From Candidatus Abyssobacteria bacterium SURF_5 (GTDB lineage: Bacteria > Abyssobacteria > SURF-5): 21,484 nucleotides of DNA. Below the pieces are notes generated by a model that ran no database searches, was not told the origin of the DNA, and saw only the letters and a list, made by a program, of their open reading frames with translations. Position numbers and translations under genes: made by a program. The stretch covers positions 1-21,484 of the forward strand of contig QZKU01000003.1 in assembly GCA_003598085.1 (NCBI GenBank), given 5' to 3'. Positions 8,317 through 15,352 of the stretch are shown in pieces (the first letter of the stretch is position 1; every line of letters starts with the position of its first letter).

Positions 8317-9744
8317 TCAGATCAAGTTTTCCTCGCCATTTCGAAGCGCAAGAGCGTCCTCCATCCTGTCGCGCAGGAAGAGACGGGTCCTCTGGGCGAT
8401 GGGGTTTGATTCGCCCTCCTGCGAAACGGATTCAAGCAAAATCCTGATGCCGCGCAGGTATTCATCCAGAACGATTCTGCGTTCCGCGGCTGACAAGCGG
8501 CGCCTGGCGCCGCTGATTTTCACCGGCTTGTCAAGATTTTTTTGGAGACGATCCATGAAAATGAGCGAGTGGAAGAAAGAGGCGAACAATTCCTCCATGT
8601 TTTTCTGTGAATGTCCGCCCTTCATATTCTCAAGAAAATTTTTCTCATTGATGAAGCTGAAGAAGACATTGTTATTGGATTCCGTCTCGTCCGAAAGGGC
8701 ATTCCCGGTCAGGGTAAGCATGAAGCGCTCGTAAGAAAAATCGTCAAACCCCTTCAGATCGGCAAAATACTCTCGAAAGCCGGGGCTCGCGGTGCATTGG
8801 ATCCTGTCGCCCAAAATATGTAATGTTTCATGAGCCGCGATCGTTCTCAATTCATCGAGGGGTTCCTCTCGAAGCGTTCGCACGTAAAACCAGATGTCAC
8901 TGCCTTCATCGCACGTGACCGCATTGTAAATTTCCTCATAGTCTATGATGGTGACTTCATCAACGAGGTTTACGCCGAGCGTGGATTCCACGTAATCAAT
9001 TCCCTCGGTTATAGCGTACAGTCTTTGCTCGAAATCGTCTGTTTCTTGTTTCAGTCCATCAAGATCGTTTCCGATGTACTGGAATGTGATATCGTCTCTT
9101 TCCTTTGGTTCCACCGAAACGGTTTGGACGGTGGTCAACTCTCTCTGCCTGATCGGGATCGTGTACGTCTTTCCTGCCGATGAGAAGTTCAAATTGAATT
9201 CGCTTTCCTGATCCAAAGCGGTGCCGTTCACCCTTGGAAAGAGCGAATATCCGCCGCCGAGAAACGAATTTTCGGCAGTGACGGAACCATTTTTTTCGTA
9301 ATACGCCTGGTCGAGGTCGGGCAATTCCAGATCCTGGGGTTTTAACGTTCCGAAATACTTGAGAGAGTAAGTCCCATCGGAGTTCTTTCGAATCCTGTTC
9401 AGGTCCTTGCCCTCTATATCCACTGCCATATCTTCTTCACATAAGACGACTATACCGCACACATACCCGTCCATTTCGATCCGGGACATCGATTTCAAAT
9501 CTTCCTTCCGGTAAATGATCGGGATCAGTTTGCCGTCGATAACGCTATACAGACGTATCAAGCCCACCTTATCCGCCAAATCTTTTGAATTAGGCGTTCC
9601 TTGATTTGGGGCGGCGGAGGTGTCTTGTGGAGATGGGCGCTGCTGCGCGGATTTCGAATCAGGATCGGGGAAGCCGCGGGCATGGCCGCCGGAAGACATG
9701 AGGATCCCGCAGGATAGACAAACGAGGATTAGCGCCTGTTTCAT
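8317..9744 (-). CDS. Exported HExxH metallopeptidase-like protein
   Basis: A 475-residue protein starting at ATG 9744. An N-terminal signal peptide (residues 1-22, ending GGHARG) is followed by a Pro/Ser/Gln-rich linker to about residue 55. The next 200 residues are not recognised and look mostly beta-stranded. Residues 301-313 read TIAAHETLHILGD, with His305, Glu306 and His309 as zinc ligands and catalytic base of a zincin. The metzincin third ligand is absent (Ile315 where HExxHxxGxxH would place His). A downstream EELFASFF (Glu385) fits the gluzincin or lethal-factor-like third ligand, with Glu325 (REYFADLKG) as an alternative. It probably folds as a secreted or periplasmic peptidase; activity and substrate are unknown. 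No strong ribosome binding site sits directly before the start. It is monocistronic, with its own promoter at 9861-9890 and the shared terminator at 8271-8313. Confidence 0.72.
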   Translation of the reverse strand: MKQALILVCLSCGILMSSGGHARGFPDPDSKSAQQRPSPQDTSAAPNQGTPNSKDLADKVGLIRLYSVIDGKLIPIIYRKEDLKSMSRIEMDGYVCGIVVLCEEDMAVDIEGKDLNRIRKNSDGTYSLKYFGTLKPQDLELPDLDQAYYEKNGSVTAENSFLGGGYSLFPRVNGTALDQESEFNLNFSSAGKTYTIPIRQRELTTVQTVSVEPKERDDITFQYIGNDLDGLKQETDDFEQRLYAITEGIDYVESTLGVNLVDEVTIIDYEEIYNAVTCDEGSDIWFYVRTLREEPLDELRTIAAHETLHILGDRIQCTASPGFREYFADLKGFDDFSYERFMLTLTGNALSDETESNNNVFFSFINEKNFLENMKGGHSQKNMEELFASFFHSLIFMDRLQKNLDKPVKISGARRRLSAAERRIVLDEYLRGIRILLESVSQEGESNPIAQRTRLFLRDRMEDALALRNGEENLI

Positions 9745-9860
9745 AAGCTTAATACCAAAATCGGGGATTTTTATTGATAGACGAAGAGGTCGGGATGATA
9801 AAGATCATCACGATGTTGAAGAGCCGCCCAGCTTCTTCTCCTCCTCTTAGATTTGTGCTT

Positions 9861-9890
9861 ATCTTACAGAAATAACAGGCCGTTTGTCAA
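9861..9890 (-). promoter_or_regulatory. Sigma70-type promoter of the peptidase-like gene
   Basis: Read on the minus strand: a perfect -35 TTGACA (9890-9885), an 18-base spacer, then the -10 TAAGAT (9866-9861). Transcription would start near 9854, giving a leader of about 110 bases before ATG 9744. The leader contains a purine-rich GAGGAGGAGAAGAAG stretch and a short GATGAT/ATCATC hairpin (9794-9809). Confidence 0.7.
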
Positions 9891-10232
9891 CCTTTTTCGT
9901 CCGCACCAAGGTCTTATAACGAAATGGGAGCCAGAAGAAACTGATGATGAATTGCTTATGCGCCGGGGCAACGGCTCCTGCGGGTAAAAATAACGGATAT
10001 AATGCACAAAAAAGGGGATTTTCAGGCGCCGGACTGCTAAGGAAACTAACAAATTTATCATCTGTCCTTGCCGGAACAGACGTGAGAGTGAAGCCAGCGC
10101 GTTTCGGATCCGGGGCGGGCGACCCGCACTGAGTTTATAGCAGATTCTGCGGAACCATGTCATATTTAAAAAAACACAAAGGAGGGCTTGGCTCCTGTTG
10201 AAGAGGGTGCTTTATCTCTGAAGGGGGTTGTT
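9891..10232 (+). promoter_or_regulatory. Upstream region of the ytxH-like gene
   Basis: No credible gene is seen here. A TATAAT at 9998-10003 could be the -10 element for the YtxH gene, though no good -35 lies 16-18 bases before it. A GC-rich hairpin GCGGG-CGA-CCCGC is near 10117-10129, and a palindrome GCAGATTCTGC is at 10140-10150, resembling the one before the response regulator. An AAAGGAGG at 10178-10185 is too close to the TTG at 10188 to serve it well. No known riboswitch class was recognised. Confidence 0.35.
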
Positions 10233-10586
10233 ATGGAAGCTACAAAGGCAACAAAAGCAGGCGTCACAATGGCTTACATTTTGTTAGGAGGTGCTGTGGG
10301 GGCGGCGGTCGGTATGTTAATGGCTCCACAATCCGGCGCCGAAACCCGCGAGCAGATCTCTTCGCGATTGAGAGAGGGCAGAGAATCGCTCGGAAGCGGA
10401 GTGAAAAGTGCAAAGGATCGGTTGCAGAGGACCAGCGAGAAAATCAGCTCTTCAACGCAACAGCTGATCACGAGGGGCAGAACCACGTTCAGCCGAGAAG
10501 GTAGAGACGCGGTTGCCGAAGCGATAGACGCCGCGAAACGCGCATATCTCGAAGAAAAAGACGCCTGGATGCTCAAACGGCAGTAG
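10233..10586 (+). CDS. YtxH domain-containing membrane protein
   Basis: A 117-residue protein. ATG 10233 is chosen because AAGGGGG precedes it by about five bases and the protein then begins just before the membrane segment; an in-frame TTG at 10188 would add 15 residues of no family character. Residues 11-31 form one glycine-rich membrane segment running into the family signature GxxxGxxxGMLMAPQSGAETR. The remainder is a charged amphipathic helix (SSRLREGRESLGSGVKSAKDRLQ), as in YtxH/general-stress proteins. These are small membrane-anchored proteins of unknown biochemical role, often induced by envelope or osmotic stress. The gene precedes a DUF948-like gene by 130 bases; the same pairing is common in Firmicutes and other phyla. 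Confidence 0.85.
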   Translation: MEATKATKAGVTMAYILLGGAVGAAVGMLMAPQSGAETREQISSRLREGRESLGSGVKSAKDRLQRTSEKISSSTQQLITRGRTTFSREGRDAVAEAIDAAKRAYLEEKDAWMLKRQ

Positions 10587-10716
10587 CGCCAGTACGATGT
10601 ATGTGGCGGCGACTGGTCTCCCGTTCTCAGGTCAGCCACCGCGCTGTGGAAAGAATATCGCTTGTCCGCAATCGAAAGCCCACTTACTGGCCAGCTAACG
10701 ACAGAGGAACCGGCTT

Positions 10717-11244
10717 ATGCTAACGACATTCATCATCCTGGACGCCCTCATTGCCTTGCAGACAGCCATAATCATCGCGAGTGCAATAGTGCTCCTGGTT
10801 GTTTTGAGGCGCGCAATCAGCGCGTCTCACGCTGTTCGGCAATCGGTGAACGACCTGTTGCCTCGAGTCAATGAGATTCTTGAACGGGTTAATGAATTCG
10901 TCAAGGCGTCGCAGCCTGTCGGAGGGAGGGCGGCCGACATCAGCGGCGACATCAAGGTAATGGTAGAGTCGGCTCGCGGTTCAGTCGCCGCCATGACCGA
11001 CGTGGTTAATGATGTCAGCACGCGGGTCAAAAACCAGGCCGAGCGGGTGGATGCAGTGTTTACCGAAAATCTGAATAAGTTCGAAAGACTTTCTGATACG
11101 GTTTCGGAAAATCTGCTTGCGCCGATGGCTGAGATATCTGCGTTGCTTCGTGGAGGATATGCTGCGGCAAAGTACCTGCGTCGCCAGAAAGCGTCCGCGC
11201 CAACGGGGGGGGACGGTCACGAGGAGGAAACCCCGATCATTTAG
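10717..11244 (+). CDS. DUF948-like membrane-anchored coiled-coil protein
   Basis: A 175-residue protein starting at ATG 10717 with AGAGGAAC upstream. Residues 4-30 are a single membrane helix. The rest is a long heptad-patterned region rich in Val, Asn, Glu and Arg (VNDLLPRVNEILERVNEFV and further such repeats to about residue 135), then a short polar tail. This is the layout of DUF948 proteins and of methyl-accepting-like helical stalks without a signalling tip. It lies behind the YtxH gene and is probably co-expressed with it. Direct evidence of function is lacking; an envelope-stress or membrane-organising role is a reasonable guess. Confidence 0.75.
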   Translation: MLTTFIILDALIALQTAIIIASAIVLLVVLRRAISASHAVRQSVNDLLPRVNEILERVNEFVKASQPVGGRAADISGDIKVMVESARGSVAAMTDVVNDVSTRVKNQAERVDAVFTENLNKFERLSDTVSENLLAPMAEISALLRGGYAAAKYLRRQKASAPTGGDGHEEETPII

Positions 11245-11286
11245 CAGCGGTCAGGGACGCATTTTCCTGTTCGTATTCAAGGTCGA

Positions 11287-11796
11287 TTAAGTCGCAAGGG
11301 TGCTTTTTATCCAGTTCCACAGGGCGGTAAAGTATTCAATAGCGACGGGATCGCTGGAGTCGGCGGACCATACGTATCTTCCAATTCCCACTTGGGCCAA
11401 AACAAATTTCCCTAATGCCAATTGCCCGATCGCTGTCAGTCCTGTCGCGAGCTGTCCCACCCCAAAGTATCCGCCCAATGCGACCTGTCCTATGGCCAGA
11501 AAGCCGGCGGTAAGCTGTCCGATCCCGAGAAGTAATCCCACGCCGAACTGAGAAATCGTTATTAACCCGACAGCAAATTGGCCGATTGCAATGATTCCTT
11601 TTGCAACCAGCAAGCGCCCGGTTTCACGGTTTCGCCCAATCGCGACGTGTACCAGCGGAAATCCAAAAATCCGGGTTTTGCTCCTCCACTCATAGTGGAA
11701 AACCCGGGTATGGGGCGGCGTGATACTGTAGCCACACCGGGGGCAGACGTAGTTTTTCATTTCGCCGCCGCATTGCGGGCACGACTGAACCTGCAT
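11287..11796 (-). CDS. Zinc-ribbon protein with Gly/Gln repeats
   Basis: A 169-residue protein starting at ATG 11796 with GAAGG upstream. The N-terminus is a treble-clef-type zinc ribbon, CPQC (Cys6, Cys9) and CPRC (Cys18, Cys21). A short linker with FHYEWRSKTRIFGFPLVHV follows. From about residue 66 to 138 there are at least seven repeats of 10-11 residues built on [AG]IGQxxxG (AIGQFAVG, GIGQLTAG, AIGQVALG, GVGQLATG, AIGQLALG). The repeat is hydrophobic and small-residue-rich with Gln at each turn, which could be a beta-solenoid-like stack or close-packed membrane hairpins. Related uncharacterised proteins occur in several environmental phyla. The function is unknown. It faces the DUF948-like gene tail to tail, and no terminator is visible in the 42 bases between them. 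Confidence 0.7.
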   Translation of the reverse strand: MQVQSCPQCGGEMKNYVCPRCGYSITPPHTRVFHYEWRSKTRIFGFPLVHVAIGRNRETGRLLVAKGIIAIGQFAVGLITISQFGVGLLLGIGQLTAGFLAIGQVALGGYFGVGQLATGLTAIGQLALGKFVLAQVGIGRYVWSADSSDPVAIEYFTALWNWIKSTLAT

Positions 11797-11856
11797 GATG
11801 CACCTTCTTTTTACACGCGATTGCGCGATCGGGTGACGTGCGGCCTGTGGGGAGAT

Positions 11857-13359
11857 CTAAGGCCGGTCATTGCCCCGTGCTGCCACCTCGGATTTGACAA
11901 ATTTTTCATCCTTGACGACGTAACTGACATCCGGCAGCCTCTTCAGGTTTTCATTGAAACAACTTTTCACAAGCAGCCTGAAACTGTTCACAGGCGTAAT
12001 TGTATTATACAACTCCTGCCGATAATTTTCGGGGACATAATAAGCGTTCAGGATACCGAGTCGATCCCATTCTTTTGCACGGCCGGAAGTCATATATCCG
12101 CCGCCATGATCTCCCTGAATGATGATGATAGGCGGCGTTGAGGATCTTTTGAGAAGTTGATCGATCAAGAGTTTGGTTCGGTCGTTCATAAAGATCAACT
12201 GGTCGACATAGAGGCTCCTGACATTTTGGGTAGGCACCGTCATCGGCTGGTCATCTCCGATGTAGTTTCCCGAACTATCGAAGATGAAGGGATGATGAGG
12301 CGGAAAGAAATGAGCGAGAGTGAACGTTGGAGCCGAGATGTGGGGGATCTCGCCTGCGTTGTCGAAAAGATACAGCGTATGTTCGGCGAGCAATCGCGTC
12401 GGCCCATATTTTTCCAGTCCGCTCAAGAGCGTGGTCCGCAAGAGAATTCTTGTGAATTCTCTGCCGAGCAGGGGGGTGTAATCATAGGTCACGTCGGCGA
12501 TATCGGATTTTCTCGTTTCCGATGCGAACGTATTAAAATGCACATATCGATAACCTTTTGACTGGAGGTACCGCGCAATGAGCGGTTCGCGAAGCATCTT
12601 GAGCAACTGGTTTTCGTTCATCCCGTCTTTCAGATAGTGCAGGTTCAGGGACGACGACAGCGAGTAAATCGTATTCGGATAATTGCTGAAGCTTTGGTCG
12701 GCGATATAGAACCCCCTGCTCTTCAGGAAGTCGATAAAGGAGGAATTGTCATAGCCGTACAACTGTTTTAAACTGTCCGCGCGACTGTAGGAATCCAGGA
12801 TAATGTAGTAGATATCCGGCATGGGCTCGGCGGCCTTTGGCTGCGCCTGCCTTGGGTCCGCCACAACATTTAACACGGGTTCAACGACTACTTCCGGTTG
12901 CTTTTCATATGTGGCAAGAACCTGAGAGAAAATAGTGACGGGAGAAATGAGCAGGATAACAGCAGGCGCAATGGTGAAGAAGACGGTGAGCTGCTCGATG
13001 TTGCGGGCTCTCCAAACGGCTGCGATCGTTCCTGCAAAAAACACCGCCAGATATATACCCAAGACCAGGTGCGCGACAAACACATTTTGAAAGAAGTTCC
13101 AGCTCCATATCAGCTCGAAAAGATGCCCGTAACCAAAAAAAAGGAGGAGCAGGAGTGAGACGGTGGCGGCGGTTCGAGCCCAGTCTCTGCTTACCAGCCA
13201 GAGCACTCCGAGCAGCAGCGCGCACGCTCCGACAGAAACAAGAGCGGGCAGAAGCAATTCGACAAATTCAACTTTCTGAGAATTGTGAGACCACAGGAAG
13301 ACGATCGGAGCAGCGGCGAAGAGGAAAGGATGGATTGCGGTAATCTTCTTCAAGCTCAC
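11857..13359 (-). CDS. Polytopic membrane protein with periplasmic sulfatase/alkaline-phosphatase-fold domain
   Basis: A 500-residue protein starting at GTG 13359, sharing four bases (GTGA) with the stop of the methyltransferase gene. Five hydrophobic segments fill residues 10-148. The C-terminal part, from about 180, is an alkaline phosphatase superfamily domain: DIYYIILDSYSRAD (Asp189, metal), SNYPNTIYSLSSSLN (Thr230, probable nucleophile), HHPF (His355/356) and IIIIQGDHGGG (Asp417, His418). A Thr nucleophile and the N-terminal membrane bundle recall LtaS and phosphoethanolamine transferases rather than true formylglycine sulfatases, which carry a CxPxR motif not found here. It likely hydrolyses or transfers a phosphate-linked head group on an envelope polymer or lipid. 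It is the last gene of a three-gene operon. Confidence 0.8.
   Translation of the reverse strand: MSLKKITAIHPFLFAAAPIVFLWSHNSQKVEFVELLLPALVSVGACALLLGVLWLVSRDWARTAATVSLLLLLFFGYGHLFELIWSWNFFQNVFVAHLVLGIYLAVFFAGTIAAVWRARNIEQLTVFFTIAPAVILLISPVTIFSQVLATYEKQPEVVVEPVLNVVADPRQAQPKAAEPMPDIYYIILDSYSRADSLKQLYGYDNSSFIDFLKSRGFYIADQSFSNYPNTIYSLSSSLNLHYLKDGMNENQLLKMLREPLIARYLQSKGYRYVHFNTFASETRKSDIADVTYDYTPLLGREFTRILLRTTLLSGLEKYGPTRLLAEHTLYLFDNAGEIPHISAPTFTLAHFFPPHHPFIFDSSGNYIGDDQPMTVPTQNVRSLYVDQLIFMNDRTKLLIDQLLKRSSTPPIIIIQGDHGGGYMTSGRAKEWDRLGILNAYYVPENYRQELYNTITPVNSFRLLVKSCFNENLKRLPDVSYVVKDEKFVKSEVAARGNDRP
12441..12462 (-). repeat. Perfect inverted repeat inside the sulfatase-like gene
   Basis: AGAGAATTC and GAATTCTCT, nine bases each, flank the 4-base loop TTGT. 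It encodes part of REFTRILLR in the gene and would form a stable hairpin in its mRNA. It may be chance, or may affect translation or message decay. Confidence 0.6.
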
Positions 13360-14750
13360 CGAAGTTTCCTCATCAAGTAGAGCGTGCGGGAGGTTTGAGG
13401 GATCGGCTTTTCGGACTCGATGGAAAAAAACTTCCCGAATTCTTCTTTGAAATCCTGTTGCGAATATCGCGGAAAGACGTCGTCCCTCATTGCCAGCAGC
13501 CGCCGGACCTGTGAGTCATCCTTGGGGACAAACTCAACGATTAACCAGTCGCCGAGCTTTTGGAAGAAGGAGGCGATTCGGGAGAGCGGAACGTTGTTCG
13601 CAAGCGCCAGGTGGTGGATGAGCCCGAGCGCAAGAACCGCATCGATGGCTCCTCGATCAGTAAAGGACATTCTCTCGGTATTATCCCAGCCGATGCCCGG
13701 GGTCGGGTTCGTCACGTCCAGCAGCAGCGGCAGGATATTCTTTTCGCCCGCGGTCAGCATCGTCGAGTAATTATGCTCCACGCATGCGGGGTCCAGATCC
13801 CAGGAAACAACATACGAGGCTCTCGTGCAGGCGAGGCGGCTGAACTTGCCGGTATTTGCCCCAATATCCCATACCGTCTGCGGCCGAATGCGATCCAGGA
13901 ATTCGGAGGCAATATTCGCCTTCTGGTCCAGAGCGTCATCTGTATAGTTGTGTTGTCCCTCGTAGTAGTTGATCCAATGGCCGCGATCCCACCGCCAGGT
14001 TAGTTTGTGGATAGCTGTTTCGAGGCTGTCGAGGAGAGCGAAGAAGGAGCGCCTGGTGAAGGTCTTTGTGATCGTCTCCCGTCTGATCGTTGTGCTCTGA
14101 TGTGTTCTCTGACTGCGCGAGTGCATGACGATGTGCAGCCAGATTGACGGATTTAACTTGCTGCCGATCGGTAGTAGTGAGCGGGCAAGATCAAGCGGAA
14201 TGCCCTCGAGGTGGATCCGCAGGAGCTGGCCGAGGCGCACGTCCCTCTTGCACATCAGCGCCAGCGGGGCCAGGAAATGCTCGCAGAATTGCTTATAGGC
14301 AACCCAGGGGCGCCCCTCGACGTAACGCTCAAACGAAAGGATATCAATGAGCACCTGCCTGCTCTCAAGCACCTGGATGTTATACGCGTTCGCGTCCTTC
14401 AGCGACATTCCTTTTTCAAGAGCTTTCTGCTGAATGTGCAGAGTGGCCAGGGCGGCGTTTTTCAAATGACTGAAGCACCACTCATAGGGATAGGAGATGA
14501 AAGGGATAAGGCGCGGTTTCAGGACTTTATATGCGTCAGCGGAGATCCCGAGCGCAGGTCGGACTTCCTCATGCTCGACCAGAAGTCCGCTTTTTGTCAG
14601 CTCGCCATACAGGCCGCTTTGTATCAGATAGTCGAATGCCTGCGCATATCCGCCGTTTACCTGTCGGTACAATGAACCATCGCGCCAAAACAAGAACCCG
14701 CTCGGATCTCGAAAAGACCCGGCGACCAGTGTTGTTTCACCGGTTTTCAT
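13356..14750 (-). CDS. Two-part SAM-dependent methyltransferase (NoeA-like), N-terminal kinase-like region
   Basis: A 464-residue protein starting at ATG 14750, preceded by AGGTGA. The C-terminal half is a class I methyltransferase: TVWDIGANTGKFS (about 292-304) is motif I, VVSWDLDP (314-321) carries the acidic residue of motif II, and ALGLIHHLAL (374-383) is the post-motif loop. The N-terminal half begins with GSFRDPSGFLFWRDGSLYRQV, typical of a family including proteins labelled nodulation NoeA-like. Its middle, LKDANAYNIQ (Asp119, Asn124) followed by VLIDILSFE (Asp136), has the spacing of a kinase/aminoglycoside-phosphotransferase catalytic loop and metal-binding Asp. The target is unknown. 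Operon context with a membrane alkaline-phosphatase-fold protein suggests modification of a surface polymer or lipid-linked intermediate. Confidence 0.75.
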   Translation of the reverse strand: MKTGETTLVAGSFRDPSGFLFWRDGSLYRQVNGGYAQAFDYLIQSGLYGELTKSGLLVEHEEVRPALGISADAYKVLKPRLIPFISYPYEWCFSHLKNAALATLHIQQKALEKGMSLKDANAYNIQVLESRQVLIDILSFERYVEGRPWVAYKQFCEHFLAPLALMCKRDVRLGQLLRIHLEGIPLDLARSLLPIGSKLNPSIWLHIVMHSRSQRTHQSTTIRRETITKTFTRRSFFALLDSLETAIHKLTWRWDRGHWINYYEGQHNYTDDALDQKANIASEFLDRIRPQTVWDIGANTGKFSRLACTRASYVVSWDLDPACVEHNYSTMLTAGEKNILPLLLDVTNPTPGIGWDNTERMSFTDRGAIDAVLALGLIHHLALANNVPLSRIASFFQKLGDWLIVEFVPKDDSQVRRLLAMRDDVFPRYSQQDFKEEFGKFFSIESEKPIPQTSRTLYLMRKLR

Positions 14751-14778
14751 GAGTACTATTCACCTGACGGCTTTTCGG

Positions 14779-15054
14779 CTACTCTGATAGTTCATTTTGC
14801 CGGGGTGTTGGGGATGGCTCATCGGGCTCTGCGGAGGCTTCAATGGGGGGCTTTCGGCTGCGGCCAATCGCCAGGAGCAAATCGAGTATTCTCCTTCGAA
14901 TGGTTCTTACTGCGAATCCAGCTCCAAGCAGCGCCGCAATAAGCAACTGAAAGAGATAGCTTCCGGTTCCGGGGTCAATATAAGCAATAAGGCAGGTATG
15001 GAATAACTGAGCTGCGGTCTGGTTCTGTAGCGCCAGGAATTCCGTTGAGACCAT
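14779..15054 (-). CDS. Small membrane protein of the IDPGTGS family
   Basis: A 91-residue protein. ATG 15054 is chosen since AGGGGGG lies about nine bases upstream; the longer frame starting at ATG 15144 would begin at the promoter itself, before the predicted transcription start. AYIDPGTGSYLFQ is followed by one or two tightly packed membrane segments (LLIAALLGAGFAV), then a basic stretch RTIRRRI and a polar Pro/Glu-rich tail. Small proteins with [YI]IDPGTGS recur next to alkaline-phosphatase-fold membrane proteins and NoeA-like methyltransferases, as I recall the family, which is what is seen here. No function has been shown to my knowledge; a subunit or partner of the membrane transferase is plausible. 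It is the first gene of its operon, 28 bases ahead of the methyltransferase. Confidence 0.7.
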   Translation of the reverse strand: MVSTEFLALQNQTAAQLFHTCLIAYIDPGTGSYLFQLLIAALLGAGFAVRTIRRRILDLLLAIGRSRKPPIEASAEPDEPSPTPRQNELSE

Positions 15055-15134
15055 ATCAATTCCCCCCCTGGGCCAACTTGTGCGATTCATGGCAAAGCGA
15101 TGGTCGCTCACGGTTTTCTCTGTAAGATCTTCAA

Positions 15135-15163
15135 AATATATCATATTATGTGAAATACGTCAA
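15135..15163 (-). promoter_or_regulatory. Sigma70-type promoter of the IDPGTGS-methyltransferase-sulfatase operon
   Basis: Read on the minus strand: -35 TTGACG (15163-15158), exactly 17 bases, then -10 TATATT (15140-15135). The start point would be near 15128, leaving a leader of about 74 bases before ATG 15054. The surrounding bases are AT-rich relative to the genes. This placement argues against the longer reading frame starting at 15144. Confidence 0.78.
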
Positions 15164-15289
15164 GCATTTTGCAATTGAGAAACGGTATAAACGTTCATAT
15201 TCAAGCGAGCAGCGTTGCCGATGCAAAACCCAAAGTAGGCGCAGAAAGTAAAAAGATCGCAAGGTTTACGGTTGTACAAGGCCCGCTTT

Positions 15290-15319
15290 TTGACAATTCT
15301 TCGGCGACTGTGGTATGTT
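15290..15319 (+). promoter_or_regulatory. Sigma70-type promoter of the UroD-family gene
   Basis: A perfect -35 TTGACA (15290-15295), 18 bases, then TATGTT (15314-15319) preceded by TGG, an extended -10. The start near 15326 leaves about 27 bases to ATG 15353, which argues against the in-frame ATG at 15272. The 298-base gap 15055-15352 thus holds two divergent promoters; nothing else is seen in it. Confidence 0.75.
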
Positions 15320-15352
15320 CCTTTGCACGGAGAGGAAAACAGGAAGGTATTC

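Noticed and set aside
9944-10132. A 62-codon open frame upstream of the ytxH-like gene
   Set aside because: It has no properly spaced ribosome binding site, no recognisable protein features, and overlaps a hairpin-rich leader.
9891-10232. A riboswitch in the ytxH-like upstream region
   Set aside because: No conserved core of a known class (c-di-GMP, c-di-AMP, cobalamin, SAM, TPP, preQ1) could be matched by eye.
15055-15144. A longer N-terminus for the IDPGTGS protein (start at 15144)
   Set aside because: The ATG overlaps the promoter -10 region upstream of the predicted transcription start and has no ribosome binding site, while ATG 15054 has a strong one.
15272-15352. A longer N-terminus for the UroD-family protein
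   Set aside because: A perfect -35 and extended -10 lie inside this stretch, so it is upstream of the likely transcript start; ATG 15353 has its own ribosome binding site.
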